Below the pieces are notes generated by a model, which worked only from the letters and a program-made list of their open reading frames with translations, was not told where the DNA came from and searched no databases. A DNA stretch of 11,067 bases from Caldithrix sp. (GTDB lineage: Bacteria > KSB1 > UBA2214 > DYKH01): NCBI GenBank assembly GCA_020722685.1, contig DYKH01000161.1:1-11067 (forward strand). Reading direction: 5' to 3'. Position 1 is the first letter of the stretch. The number at the start of each line of letters is the position of its first letter. Positions 1 through 7,496 of the stretch are shown here, one piece after another. The position numbers were made by a program, and so were the translations under genes.

Positions 1-29
1 TGATACAACTCTCCAGGATGGATAGATAA

Positions 30-956
30 ATGGCATCGGAAGCACTCGTTCATGCCCTCGGGCAAGCTGTTCAAGTCTTGAGTTCTCAGGTGCGATCCGG
101 GCGGGTGCAGATGGAATCGGCCATTGCTGATCTCATGTCCCGTTTCGTCAATTTGCATCAGCGTCTCGGTAATGCCGTCCAGGCATCACGAGGTGATAGT
201 CAGGGCGGCTCCTCTCAGGACCTTGCCGCGTTATTTCAAAGCAGTGAAAAAGAGCTGTTGAGCGTGCTCAAACATATTGCGGCAGCGACTGCGCAGCATG
301 AAGCACAGCAGGCCACTATTTCCGCCTTGTTGCAACAGGTTACCGTCCTGGAAACAATGGCCAGAGATGTGGGTGAAATAGCCTCTCAGACTACCCTGCT
401 GGCACTAAATGCCGCCATCGAAGCCGCGCGTGCGGGGGAGCAGGGTCGTGGTTTTGCGGTGGTGGCCGATGAGGTTCGCAAGTTGTCCACGCGCTCCAAA
501 GAAACCAGTCAGCAAATGGGTGAAAGTGTCAAGGATATTACCAGTTCCATCCGTGGAGTCGTCCAGCAGTCTGCCGCAGCCATTCAGCAAGAGCGCCAGT
601 TTTTGGGTAATGCGGAGCGGTCCATTCGCGACGTTCTTCATCGTCTTCAGGATATGACCAGGCATTTGAGCGCTTCTGCAGAAACTTTGCAGCAGGAAGC
701 AGAGGGGATCAGCACGGAAATGGATCAATTGCTGGTAGCACTGCAGTTTCAGGACCGGGTCAGCCAGACGCTGACGCATGTGGAAGAAGGGATGGAAGAG
801 TTACCCGGTCATCTGCAATCTGACAGCGATCAGGGTCTGGAAAGCTGGCTTCAATCGCTGGTAAGCAAGTACACAACTTCGGAAGAACGCTCCATTCATC
901 GCGGGGAAGCTGCTGAGTCTTCTTCGGCAGGGGATCAGGAAATCACCTTTTTTTAA
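30..956 (+). CDS. Soluble (cytoplasmic) methyl-accepting chemotaxis receptor, 308 aa
   Basis: This is a receptor-type signalling protein with no transmembrane segment, so it should act in the cytoplasm and feed CheA/CheW. The hallmark is the MCP hairpin tip at residues about 116-141 ([20 protein letters not shown], then [16 protein letters not shown]). Long helices flank it, about 1-115 going in and 142-260 coming out. There is no HAMP domain and no recognisable ligand domain; the N-terminal helices are probably the input. Residues 238-244 (LQFQDRV) form a motif I associate with soluble receptor-like proteins. A loose Ser/Glu-rich tail follows and ends in EITFF. At 308 aa it is much shorter than a membrane MCP. 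An in-frame TAA at 27-29 abuts the ATG, so the start cannot lie further upstream; a weak Shine-Dalgarno-like CCAGGA lies at 13-18. cheY follows after 15 bases. The receptor class is certain from the hairpin; the signal it senses is unknown. Confidence 0.9.
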   Translation: MASEALVHALGQAVQVLSSQVRSGRVQMESAIADLMSRFVNLHQRLGNAVQASRGDSQGGSSQDLAALFQSSEKELLSVLKHIAAATAQHEAQQATISALLQQVTVLETMARDVGEIASQTTLLALNAAIEAARAGEQGRGFAVVADEVRKLSTRSKETSQQMGESVKDITSSIRGVVQQSAAAIQQERQFLGNAERSIRDVLHRLQDMTRHLSASAETLQQEAEGISTEMDQLLVALQFQDRVSQTLTHVEEGMEELPGHLQSDSDQGLESWLQSLVSKYTTSEERSIHRGEAAESSSAGDQEITFF

Positions 957-971
957 TGAGGATACTGTGCA

Positions 972-1343
972 ATGGCAAAAACCGTATTGGTAGTTGATGA
1001 CTCTGCTTCACTGCGCCAAGTGGTAGGCATTGCCCTTAAGGGCGCAGGTTATAACGTGATCGAGGCCTGCGACGGCGTGGATGGGCTTGCAAAACTGGCG
1101 GCGACGGAGAAGGTTCATCTCATCATCAGTGACGTGAATATGCCGAACATGGACGGTATTCAATTTGTGAAAACGCTTAAGCAAAAACCGGAGTACAAGT
1201 TTACCCCGGTGATCATGCTGACCACGGAAGCCGAAGAGGAAAAAAAGCGGGAAGGGCAGGCGGCAGGCGCCAAGGCCTGGGTGATCAAGCCATTTCAACC
1301 ACAACAAATGCTGGCCGCCGTCAGTAAACTGATTTTGCCCTGA
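972..1343 (+). CDS. cheY: CheY, single-domain chemotaxis response regulator, 123 aa
   Basis: This is a stand-alone receiver domain that takes phosphate from CheA and should act on the flagellar switch or another motility motor. The full set of receiver residues is visible: acidic pocket Asp9-Asp10, phospho-acceptor Asp54 (in SDVNMP), Thr84 and Lys106 (in KPF). The position of the E. coli CheY switch residue Tyr106 is taken by Trp103 (KAWVIKPF), a bulkier aromatic. Length is normal for the family and no output domain is attached. A GAGG-type ribosome site lies just after the previous stop, and the STAS gene follows after 2 bases, so the three small genes are tightly linked. As the only free-standing CheY in the window and next to cheA, it is the obvious kinase partner. 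Whether the target is FliM or a type IV pilus motor cannot be told from here. Confidence 0.95.
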   Translation: MAKTVLVVDDSASLRQVVGIALKGAGYNVIEACDGVDGLAKLAATEKVHLIISDVNMPNMDGIQFVKTLKQKPEYKFTPVIMLTTEAEEEKKREGQAAGAKAWVIKPFQPQQMLAAVSKLILP

Positions 1344-1345
1344 TT

Positions 1346-1675
1346 ATGAGTCTCGATATTCAACAGGAAGTTTGTGCCGGAAGACTGCAGATGCGTCTGT
1401 CTGGTGAACTGGATATTTATGCCGCTGCAGCTCTACGCGAATGCTTGCAAAAAGTTGTTTCGCAACACCATGAAATAGAAATGATTTTGGCTGATGTCAG
1501 TGAGGTGGATGGCGCCGGTTTACAGGTTTTGGTGGCAGCCAAAAATGAAGCATTGCGGCAAGGAGCCCGCTTATCTTTGAGTGACCATTCTGTTGCCGTC
1601 GTCAACGCTCTGCAGCTTTGTCGCCTGGACAGGTTTTTTGGTGATCCGCTTGTATTGACCAAGGAGATGCCTTAA
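1346..1675 (+). CDS. STAS-domain protein (anti-sigma-factor-antagonist-like), 109 aa
   Basis: This is a single STAS domain: an N-terminal beta region (LQMRLSGELDIYAA, residues 14-27) followed by the signature loop VDGAGLQVLVAAK (54-66). In Bacillus SpoIIAA the loop reads DSSGL and the second Ser is phosphorylated. Here residues 55-59 are DGAGL, so neither loop position can be phosphorylated. It is therefore unlikely to be a classical partner-switching antagonist controlled by a SpoIIAB-type kinase, and no such kinase is in the window. STAS proteins of this kind are found next to chemotaxis genes in other bacteria, but their job is poorly defined; a scaffold or binding role is inference. The gene starts 2 bases after the cheY stop with no clear ribosome site of its own, which points to translational coupling. 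The AAGGAG used by cheA lies inside its last codons. Confidence 0.85.
   Translation: MSLDIQQEVCAGRLQMRLSGELDIYAAAALRECLQKVVSQHHEIEMILADVSEVDGAGLQVLVAAKNEALRQGARLSLSDHSVAVVNALQLCRLDRFFGDPLVLTKEMP
1661..1666 (+). promoter_or_regulatory. Ribosome binding site of cheA
   Basis: A consensus AAGGAG lies 9 bases before the cheA ATG at 1676 and inside the last codons of the STAS gene. It supports the first of two adjacent ATG codons (1676 and 1679), although the second cannot be excluded. It is the strongest ribosome site among the first four genes. Confidence 0.75.
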
Positions 1676-3895
1676 ATGATGGATCTGGATCCGCAGATGG
1701 CCGCAGCCCTTCAGACCTTTTTTGAGGAAAGTCGGGATCTGTTGCAGGAAATGGAAAGCGCACTGCTGTATATGGAGGAGCAGGGTGCAGATTTGGAGCG
1801 CATCAATGAGGTTTTTCGGGCGGCTCATACGATCAAGGGTTCTGCAGGTTTGTTCGGGCTTGAAGAAGTTGTGCGCTTTACGCATCGTCTGGAAAACCTC
1901 CTGGATCAGATTCGCTCTGGAACCAAGACCCTGACGCCCGCCAATATTACCCTGCTACTCTCTTGTGGTGATCATATCGGGGATTATCTGGATCGTCTGG
2001 TTTCTGCCGCGCCTTTGGATCAGCATTTTCTTTCCGAAGATTTAAGGCTTCTCGCGGAACTCCAGGCCGCATTGAGTACAAAGGAGCAGAGCCAGAACTT
2101 ACCCATTTCCAAAGAGCATCATCTGCAGCATTTTGAGCATACAGAAGTTTCCTCACCGTCTGTCACGGAAATGCCGGCGGATGAAAAAGTCTCCACATCT
2201 GCCAATTGGCATATTTCTCTCCGGTTCGGGATAGATACCTTCCGCGACGGCATGGATCCCCTGTCATTTCTGCGCTATTTGCAGCAACTCGGCGATATTA
2301 CGGGCTTGGTCACCCTGACGGATGCCTTGCCTGCATTACCGGAGATGGACGCAGAATCCTGCTATCTGGGTTTTGAGATTGCTTTTCGTAGTGTTGCGGA
2401 TAAAGCCACCATATTGGATGTGTTTGATTTTGTCAAAGAAAGCAGCACGGTTCATGTATTGCCAGCACATGCTCAGATTGGCGCATACCTCAAAATGATT
2501 CAGGAGCTTCCGGAGGCGGATCAACATTTGGGTGAAATTCTGGTGGCGGTGGGATCATTGACTCCAGAAGAACTGCATCGCGCTTTGGCATTGCAGAAAA
2601 ACACCGACCAGGCCGGGCAACATCAGCCATTGGGAGAAATTCTGGTGGACCAGAAAATGGTTCAGGAACCCGTGGTACAGGGTGCTCTGGAAAAGCAGCA
2701 ACAGCAACGGGAGTCGCAAAGTGCGGAACGACAACTGTTGCGGGTGCGTGCCAGTGATCTGGATAAGCTGGTGGATCTGGTAGGAGAGCTGGTTATTGCC
2801 AGTGCCGCCAATCGGCTTTTTGCGGGTCAGGACGCCCTGGAAGCGCGTCTGGAAGCGGCCACGCAGGTTGCCCGCCTGGTTGAGGAGATTCGTGACGGGG
2901 CTTTGCGTTTACGCATGATTGATGTATCGGAATTGTTTCAGCGCTTTCCTCGGGTCGTTCGCGATACTGCCCGCACGTTGGGCAAGGATATCCGTCTGGA
3001 AATGCACGGCGAAGGCACCGAGCTGGATAAGAGTATGGCCGAGAAAATTGCGGACCCGTTGATGCACCTGGTGCGCAATGCCATGGATCATGGTATTGAA
3101 GCTGCCGAGCAGCGTCTGCAGGTCGGTAAACCCGCTCAAGGTTGTATTGCTTTGCATGCTCGTCATGATTCGGGAGGCATTGTCATTGAAGTGAGTGACG
3201 ACGGAGCTGGCCTGAATCGTGAAAAAATCCAGAGGAAGGCGCTGGAAAAGGGTTTGATTAGCGCCGATCAGGTCCTCAGCGATCAGGAAATATACGCCCT
3301 GATATTTGCGCCGGGATTCTCTACGGCCGATACAATCAGTGATATTTCCGGTCGTGGCGTGGGCATGGATGTGGTTCGGCAAAATATTGAATCCGTGCGT
3401 GGCCGCATTGAAATCCATTCAGTCCCCGGCCGGGGGAGCACCATGCGGATTCATCTGCCTCTGACCCTTTCTATTATTGATGGTTTTCTCGTGCGACTGG
3501 CTCAGGATACCTATGTGATTCCCTCCGAGTCCGTCGAAGAATGTCTGGAATATCCAAAAGTGCAGGGTACGGTGGGGTACATGGAATTACGCGATCAGCC
3601 TTTACCGCTTCTGGATCTGAATGCGGTGTTCAACAAGCGCGCTACCGACGAAAGTCGTCGTAATGTGGTGGTTGTCAGGCATGGTCTTGAGCGCATCGGG
3701 ATGGTGGTCAGTGGCATTTTAGGCAGCCAGCAAACGGTCATTAAACCGCTGGGTAAATTGTTTGAACAAGTACCGGGTATCGCTTCCGCTACCATTCTGG
3801 GTAATGGCGATGTCGCCCCGATACTGGATATACCTACTTTAATTCAACGGCACTATGCCATCAGCGCGAAGTCCGCGCATTCATTCATTCACTAA
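1676..3895 (+). CDS. cheA: CheA chemotaxis histidine kinase, 739 aa, with tandem MshEN-like motifs in the linker
   Basis: This is the central kinase: it autophosphorylates on a histidine under receptor/CheW control and passes phosphate to CheY and CheB. Visible domains, in order: P1/HPt with phospho-His51 (AAHTIKGSAG); a variable linker; a P2-like domain at about 177-264 (NWHISLRFG...CYLGFEIAF), which I infer binds the response regulator; two LGEILV-type units at 285-307 and 319-341; the P3 dimerisation helices from about 350 (LDKLVDLVGELVIAS); the P4 ATPase with N box 464-473 (HLVRNAMDHG), G1 508-512 (DDGAG) and G2 559-565 (GRGVGMD); and the CheW-like P5 from about 602 to the end. All catalytic motifs are intact and no receiver domain is fused. 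The oddity is the tandem insert, described separately. The ATG is 0 bases after the STAS stop, and the MCP gene follows after 12 bases. Confidence 0.97.
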   Translation: MMDLDPQMAAALQTFFEESRDLLQEMESALLYMEEQGADLERINEVFRAAHTIKGSAGLFGLEEVVRFTHRLENLLDQIRSGTKTLTPANITLLLSCGDHIGDYLDRLVSAAPLDQHFLSEDLRLLAELQAALSTKEQSQNLPISKEHHLQHFEHTEVSSPSVTEMPADEKVSTSANWHISLRFGIDTFRDGMDPLSFLRYLQQLGDITGLVTLTDALPALPEMDAESCYLGFEIAFRSVADKATILDVFDFVKESSTVHVLPAHAQIGAYLKMIQELPEADQHLGEILVAVGSLTPEELHRALALQKNTDQAGQHQPLGEILVDQKMVQEPVVQGALEKQQQQRESQSAERQLLRVRASDLDKLVDLVGELVIASAANRLFAGQDALEARLEAATQVARLVEEIRDGALRLRMIDVSELFQRFPRVVRDTARTLGKDIRLEMHGEGTELDKSMAEKIADPLMHLVRNAMDHGIEAAEQRLQVGKPAQGCIALHARHDSGGIVIEVSDDGAGLNREKIQRKALEKGLISADQVLSDQEIYALIFAPGFSTADTISDISGRGVGMDVVRQNIESVRGRIEIHSVPGRGSTMRIHLPLTLSIIDGFLVRLAQDTYVIPSESVEECLEYPKVQGTVGYMELRDQPLPLLDLNAVFNKRATDESRRNVVVVRHGLERIGMVVSGILGSQQTVIKPLGKLFEQVPGIASATILGNGDVAPILDIPTLIQRHYAISAKSAHSFIH
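2528..2698 (+). repeat. Intragenic tandem repeat in cheA (two MshEN-like 24-residue units)
   Basis: Positions 2528-2546 and 2630-2648 differ at one of 19 bases, the third base of a Gly codon, with a 102-base (34-residue) period. Both encode LGEILV. The units extend to Gln307 and Gln341. Unit 1 (284-307) reads H-LG-xx-LV-xx-G-x-L-xxxx-L-xxx-L-xx-Q, matching the published c-di-GMP-binding MshEN pattern except that His replaces the first Arg. Unit 2 (318-341) is weaker, with Pro for Arg and Lys for the middle Gly. The linker between units is 10 residues, longer than the 5 I recall for MshEN. The repeat is seen directly; the relation to MshEN is by motif only. Confidence 0.75.
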
Positions 3896-3907
3896 AAGGG
3901 GATAAAC

Positions 3908-5563
3908 ATGTTTGGGAATATGCGTATCGGACTGCGCCTGGGCCTGGCCTTCGCGCTGATTGTTGTGTTGCTGATCATCGTGGGTGCTACGGGTTGGTGG
4001 GGAGCCGGAAGATTACAGAAGGATCTGGAAACCGCTACGGGAAGGGTTTCGGACAACATTCATAAAGTCGATTCCATGATGCTGGCCACAGCCAAATTGA
4101 AAACCGCGTTTGCTTTTAGTTATGGGCTGCCCGGTCAGGCCAAACAGACTGCACAAACTTTGTCAGCGGGTAGTGCCAAAATTTATCCATATTATGACTT
4201 TCTGAAGAGCAATTTGATAGATCCAAAAGCCAAAATTGTGCTGCCGGAATCCAAAGCGGCATTCACCCGTTTCATGAGCTCCTCACAACAATATTTGAGT
4301 ATGCTGGCAGCGATTGCCCCTGATGCCAAAAATGCGGCGGCACAAGTACAGGCAGCGAATCAGTATTATCAAAACACCACTTTACCAGCCGAAAATCATT
4401 TACATGCAGTTAATGAGCAACTTCGGGAAAACGCCCTATCGACGATGGCAGCCCTCAAAAAACAGGGCGCCAGTGATGTCACTTTGGTGATTGATGCTAT
4501 TGTCATTATTTCCCTCGTTTCCATTATTCTGGGAATATTGATTGCGTGGGCGTTGTCCCGTTCCATTACCCGCCCTTTGGCCGAGGCGGTCAGTATATCC
4601 GAGCGGGTTGCGGATGGTGATCTGAGTCTGCAGGTAGTTGCACGTACCCGTGATGAAACGGGCAGATTGATCGCCGCTATGGCGCAGATGATCGAGAAGT
4701 GGAACCAGACCATCGGCGAGGTACGCAGTGCTGCTGATAATTTGTCCAGTGCTTCCGAAGAAGTCAGTGCAACTTCCCAATCCCTGTCGCAAGCCGCTTC
4801 AGAACAGGCTGCGAGCGTCGAGGAAACCTCGGCAACCCTGGAAGAGGCAGCGGCATCCATCAAACAAAATGCAGAAAACGCCCGCATTACCGATGATATT
4901 GCTACGGGTGCCGCCAAAGAAGCCCAGCTCGGTGGACAGGCGGTGGCTGACACGGTGCAGGCCATGAAAAATATTGCCGAGAAAATCGGCATCATTGACG
5001 ATATTGCTTATCAGACCAATATGTTGGCACTGAATGCCGCCATCGAAGCGGCGCGGGCGGGTGAGCACGGCAAAGGATTTGCCGTAGTCGCCGCAGAGGT
5101 GCGCAAGTTGGCCGAGCGCAGTCAGGTCGCCGCACAGGAAATCGGTACTTTGGCCAGCAGTAGTGTCAAAGTGGCTGAACAGGCGGGTAACGCGCTGATT
5201 GCATTGGTGCCAGCTATTGGTAAAACTTCGGATTTGGTGCAGGAAATCAATGCCGCTTCCAACGAACAGGCCACCGGCATTGACCAGATTAATGTGGCCG
5301 TGGGGCAGCTCAATCAGGTCACCCAGCAAAATGCTTCAGCATCTGAAGAGCTGGCGGCTACTGCCGAAGAAATGAGTGGGCAGGCGGAGCAATTACAACA
5401 ACTGATGGCGGCTTTCCGTTTGCAGTCCGGAGCGGCCGCAGTCGCTTCCAGGCAGGGACATACTGCGGGTAAAGGGAAAGGTGCTGCTGTAGCCCATCTG
5501 AAAAATGCCCACGCAGAATCATCGGTGAGCGGCACCGACAGTCACGAATTTGTCCGATTCTGA
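3908..5563 (+). CDS. Membrane methyl-accepting chemotaxis protein with periplasmic four-helix-type sensor, 551 aa
   Basis: This is a transmembrane receptor controlling CheA. TM1 is about residues 11-30 ([16 protein letters not shown]). A periplasmic region of about 35-190, mostly helical and free of Cys, looks like a 4HB_MCP-type domain. TM2 is about 192-216, followed by HAMP from about 213 to 265 ([12 protein letters not shown]). A long signalling coil carries the hairpin tip at 366-390 ([20 protein letters not shown]). Glu/Gln/Ala/Ser-rich stretches at about 280-320 and 480-505 are candidate methylation helices. After the coil ends near 503 comes a flexible Ala/Gly/Ser/Lys tail and the C-terminal EFVRF, which fits the x-aromatic-x-x-aromatic pentapeptide that tethers CheR. 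A purine-rich AAAAGGGG lies about 7 bases before the ATG. The ligand cannot be predicted. Confidence 0.95.
   Translation: MFGNMRIGLRLGLAFALIVVLLIIVGATGWWGAGRLQKDLETATGRVSDNIHKVDSMMLATAKLKTAFAFSYGLPGQAKQTAQTLSAGSAKIYPYYDFLKSNLIDPKAKIVLPESKAAFTRFMSSSQQYLSMLAAIAPDAKNAAAQVQAANQYYQNTTLPAENHLHAVNEQLRENALSTMAALKKQGASDVTLVIDAIVIISLVSIILGILIAWALSRSITRPLAEAVSISERVADGDLSLQVVARTRDETGRLIAAMAQMIEKWNQTIGEVRSAADNLSSASEEVSATSQSLSQAASEQAASVEETSATLEEAAASIKQNAENARITDDIATGAAKEAQLGGQAVADTVQAMKNIAEKIGIIDDIAYQTNMLALNAAIEAARAGEHGKGFAVVAAEVRKLAERSQVAAQEIGTLASSSVKVAEQAGNALIALVPAIGKTSDLVQEINAASNEQATGIDQINVAVGQLNQVTQQNASASEELAATAEEMSGQAEQLQQLMAAFRLQSGAAAVASRQGHTAGKGKGAAVAHLKNAHAESSVSGTDSHEFVRF
5546..5560 (+). other. C-terminal CheR-tethering pentapeptide (EFVRF) of the MCP
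   Basis: The last five codons of the MCP encode E-F-V-R-F directly before TGA. The known tether consensus is x-[HFYW]-x-x-[HFYW], as in NWETF of E. coli Tsr. Phe at positions 2 and 5 fits. A low-complexity tail of about 45 residues separates it from the signalling helix, as expected of a flexible leash. The assignment is by pattern. Confidence 0.65.
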
Positions 5564-5567
5564 GGAG
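5562..5567 (+). promoter_or_regulatory. Ribosome binding site that fixes the cheW start
   Basis: GAGGAG begins inside the MCP stop codon (TGA at 5561-5563) and ends 6 bases before the ATG at 5574. This spacing favours ATG 5574 over the in-frame TTG at 5550, which lies upstream of the site and inside the MCP gene. Confidence 0.8.
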
Positions 5568-5573
5568 CCTGTC

Positions 5574-6119
5574 ATGGAAATGCTAGCAGCCCAAGAGTCG
5601 TCCACATCGCCGCGTTCATGGGCCGGTCAGTACCTGATTGTCCAGCTTCAAGGTGAAGCCTTCGGGCTGGAAATATCTGCTGTCCGGGAGATTATTGCCT
5701 ACATTGTTCCAACCCAGATTCCGATGATGCCTGATTTTGTGGTAGGGGTGATCAATTTACGGGGGCAGGTAGTGCCGGTGATTGATATGGCCCGACGCTT
5801 CGGGCGTCCGGCCACGCAAATTCATAAACGGAGTTGTATCATCATTATTGACCTGCAAGACGGACATTCCCGACAACGACTCGGAGTGGTGGTGGACGCG
5901 GTGAATGAGGTATTGGAATTCGGCGCCGAGCAAATTGAAGCGGCTCCCCAATTCGGCGCGGGTTTACGGACGGAATTCATCCGGGGTATGGGAAAAACAA
6001 ACGGAGCTTTCATGATCCTGCTGGAAATTGATAAGGTGCTTTCCATGGAGGAAATGTCAGCGTTATCGGCGATTGCAGCTACCACGGCTGAGTCTGGTTC
6101 TGCGGAACCAGGGGTCTGA
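5574..6119 (+). CDS. cheW: CheW coupling protein, 181 aa
   Basis: CheW bridges receptor tips to the P5 domain of CheA in the signalling array. Residues 19-70 give the opening beta-barrel strands (QYLIVQLQGEAFGLEISAV) and the family signature GVINLRGQVVPVIDMARRF at 58-76, including the NLRG arginine (Arg63) important for receptor contact. The second half (LGVVVDAVNEVLEF, about residues 102-115, and GMGKTNGAFMILLEIDKVL) completes the second subdomain. The disordered N-terminal 15 residues and a Ser/Ala/Glu-rich C-terminal tail of about 20 residues make it slightly longer than the usual 150-170. The start is set by GAGGAG overlapping the MCP stop. An in-frame TTG at 5550 would add 8 residues but lacks a ribosome site. 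cheR follows after 2 bases. It is the only separate CheW in the window. Confidence 0.95.
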   Translation: MEMLAAQESSTSPRSWAGQYLIVQLQGEAFGLEISAVREIIAYIVPTQIPMMPDFVVGVINLRGQVVPVIDMARRFGRPATQIHKRSCIIIIDLQDGHSRQRLGVVVDAVNEVLEFGAEQIEAAPQFGAGLRTEFIRGMGKTNGAFMILLEIDKVLSMEEMSALSAIAATTAESGSAEPGV

Positions 6120-6121
6120 AA

Positions 6122-6931
6122 ATGCCTGCATCCCCTCATGAATTGCGCATGACTCTGCCTGAATACCAGCGTATTCAGGCATTTCTTTCTCGTGAGGCGG
6201 GAATTTCATTGGGACCGGCCAAGCAAACATTGGTGATGGGTCGTTTGGGCAAACGCCTGCGTGCCACCAACTGCCCCAGTTATGATGCCTATTTGCGCCT
6301 GCTTGATCAGGATGCTGAAGAGCGTCAACGCGCCATTGATTTGCTGACCACCAACGAAACCTATTTTTTCCGTGAGCCTAAACATTTCGCTTTTTTGGCA
6401 GAACAGGCCATACCCGCCTGGAATAATCAGGAATCGATCAGAATTTGGAGTGCTGCCAGTTCATCTGGTGAAGAGGCTTATAGTATTGCCATGGTTCTTG
6501 CCGAAAGGCGTGCCAAAAGTTGGGAAATTTTCGGCTCCGATTTGAGTACCAAAGTATTGTCAATTGCTGAAAAAGCCATTTATCCCATGACGCGGGCGGA
6601 AAAAATTCCTAAACCTTACTTGAAGCGTTACTGTTTGCGTGGAATAGGTAAGCAGGAAGGTTTTTTTTCAGTGGTCCCGGAAATTCGACGTTTCGTGAAG
6701 TTTTCACAAATCAATCTAAATAGTACATTGCCGAAAGTTGGCGACTTCGATATGATTTTTTTACGCAATGTATTGATATACTTTGAAGTGCCGGAGAAAA
6801 AATCAATTTGTCAACGTTTGTTGCAGCAATTGCGTCCCGGTGGTTTTTTTCTGGTGGGACATTCGGAAAGTCTCAATGGAATTGTAGAAGGTTTGCAGTT
6901 GATCCAGCCGGCTATATACAGGAAGGAATAA
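6122..6931 (+). CDS. cheR: CheR, SAM-dependent receptor methyltransferase, 269 aa
   Basis: CheR methylates glutamates on receptor helices, raising kinase activation during adaptation. The N-terminal helical domain (about 1-75) leads to TTNETYFFRE (76-85), the SAM-binding motif WSAASSSGEEAYSIAM (109-124), the FLRNVLIYF strand (213-221) and RPGGFFLVGHSESL near the C-terminus. The beta-subdomain loop reads RGIGKQEG at 173-180 and aligns without a gap to RGTGPHEG of E. coli CheR. CheRs that do not use the receptor pentapeptide are reported to lack three residues here, so this one looks tether-dependent, matching the EFVRF tail of the neighbouring MCP. The ATG at 6122 is 2 bases after cheW; ATG 6149 is a possible shorter start. 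The 3' half is AT-rich with three T runs of 7-8 bases, but the frame is intact. Confidence 0.95.
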   Translation: MPASPHELRMTLPEYQRIQAFLSREAGISLGPAKQTLVMGRLGKRLRATNCPSYDAYLRLLDQDAEERQRAIDLLTTNETYFFREPKHFAFLAEQAIPAWNNQESIRIWSAASSSGEEAYSIAMVLAERRAKSWEIFGSDLSTKVLSIAEKAIYPMTRAEKIPKPYLKRYCLRGIGKQEGFFSVVPEIRRFVKFSQINLNSTLPKVGDFDMIFLRNVLIYFEVPEKKSICQRLLQQLRPGGFFLVGHSESLNGIVEGLQLIQPAIYRKE

Positions 6932-6937
6932 ATTGTT

Positions 6938-7477
6938 ATGGCGATCATGGAGATTTTTCTCCAGCCGGGAGACTGGTATTTCGGTGATAAAGATACCCGT
7001 ATAAGAACGCTGTTGGGCTCCTGTATTGCCATCACTATCTGGCATCCGCGACTTCTGGTGGGCGGTATGTGCCATTTTCTTTTACCCGGAAGAGGGACTT
7101 GTACCCCACCCGTGGGTCTCGACGGTCGCTATGGGGATGAGGCCATTGCCGCCCTGATGCAGGAGGTACGGAGGCAGCGCACCCACCCCAGTGAGTATGT
7201 CTGCAAGATTTTTGGTGGGGGCAATATGTTTCAATCTCTGGCAGCGCGGAGCGCTCTCCGGGGGCCACCGGGGACAGCTTCCAGGAATCCGGATTGCAGC
7301 GATGTACCCTGCAAAAATGTCAGGGCCGCCAAAACTCTGGCTACTCAGGCGGGTTTTCATGTAACGGCTGCGCATTTGGGCGGGCACGGACATCGTAATG
7401 TGTATTTTGAAATATGGACGGGCGATGTTTATATGAAATTTAGCGGGCATGGGGCATTCGTGCAAAAGACGGATTAA
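6938..7477 (+). CDS. cheD: CheD, receptor glutamine deamidase, 179 aa
   Basis: CheD hydrolyses specific receptor glutamines to glutamate, making sites available to CheR. The catalytic Cys29 lies in [11 protein letters not shown], and His46 in GGMCHFLLP follows at the expected 17-residue spacing; Thr24 is a plausible third catalytic residue. The RYGDEAI segment (64-70), the FGGGNMF loop (92-98), [10 protein letters not shown] and the [13 protein letters not shown] strand complete the fold. Length is ordinary. The stretch between FGGGNMF and DVPCKN (about 99-120) is Gly/Pro/Ser-rich and probably a loop. The start has AGGAAGGA about 9 bases upstream, within the last codons of cheR; ATG 6947 is a possible alternative. 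It sits between cheR and cheB, so all three adaptation enzymes are consecutive. No CheC is in the window, so the CheC-CheD control known from Bacillus is not supported here. Confidence 0.95.
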   Translation: MAIMEIFLQPGDWYFGDKDTRIRTLLGSCIAITIWHPRLLVGGMCHFLLPGRGTCTPPVGLDGRYGDEAIAALMQEVRRQRTHPSEYVCKIFGGGNMFQSLAARSALRGPPGTASRNPDCSDVPCKNVRAAKTLATQAGFHVTAAHLGGHGHRNVYFEIWTGDVYMKFSGHGAFVQKTD

Positions 7478-7496
7478 AAACTTTTTCAGAGTGGAT

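Noticed and set aside
1..29. Tail of an upstream gene or a promoter at the left edge
   Set aside because: All three frames stop within 29 bases (TGA 1-3, TAG 23-25, TAA 27-29), so the upstream gene's end cannot be chosen, and the stretch is too short for a promoter call.
2909..3418. A 169-codon minus-strand open frame inside cheA
   Set aside because: It lies wholly under the conserved CheA kinase core and its translation resembles no family I recognise.
4396..4995. A 199-codon open frame on the minus strand inside the MCP gene
   Set aside because: It mirrors the Ala/Ser/Glu-rich coiled coil of the MCP, has no recognisable domain and overlaps an unmistakable gene.
410..5050. A 14-base identity between the two receptor genes (410-423 and about 5036-5049)
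   Set aside because: It encodes the universally conserved AAIEA of the MCP hairpin, so it is protein conservation and not a mobile or recombination repeat.
5550..5573. TTG start extending cheW by 8 residues
   Set aside because: GAGGAG at 5562-5567 is correctly spaced for ATG 5574 and would lie inside the coding region if TTG were used.
7449..7496. Upstream ATG extending cheB by 16 residues into cheD
   Set aside because: The receiver fold starts properly at [12 protein letters not shown] (ATG 7497), and the extension is basic, unconserved in type and overlaps cheD.
7478..7496. T-rich stretch between cheD and cheB as a possible terminator
   Set aside because: No GC-rich hairpin precedes the T run and the genes continue in the same direction with a 19-base gap.
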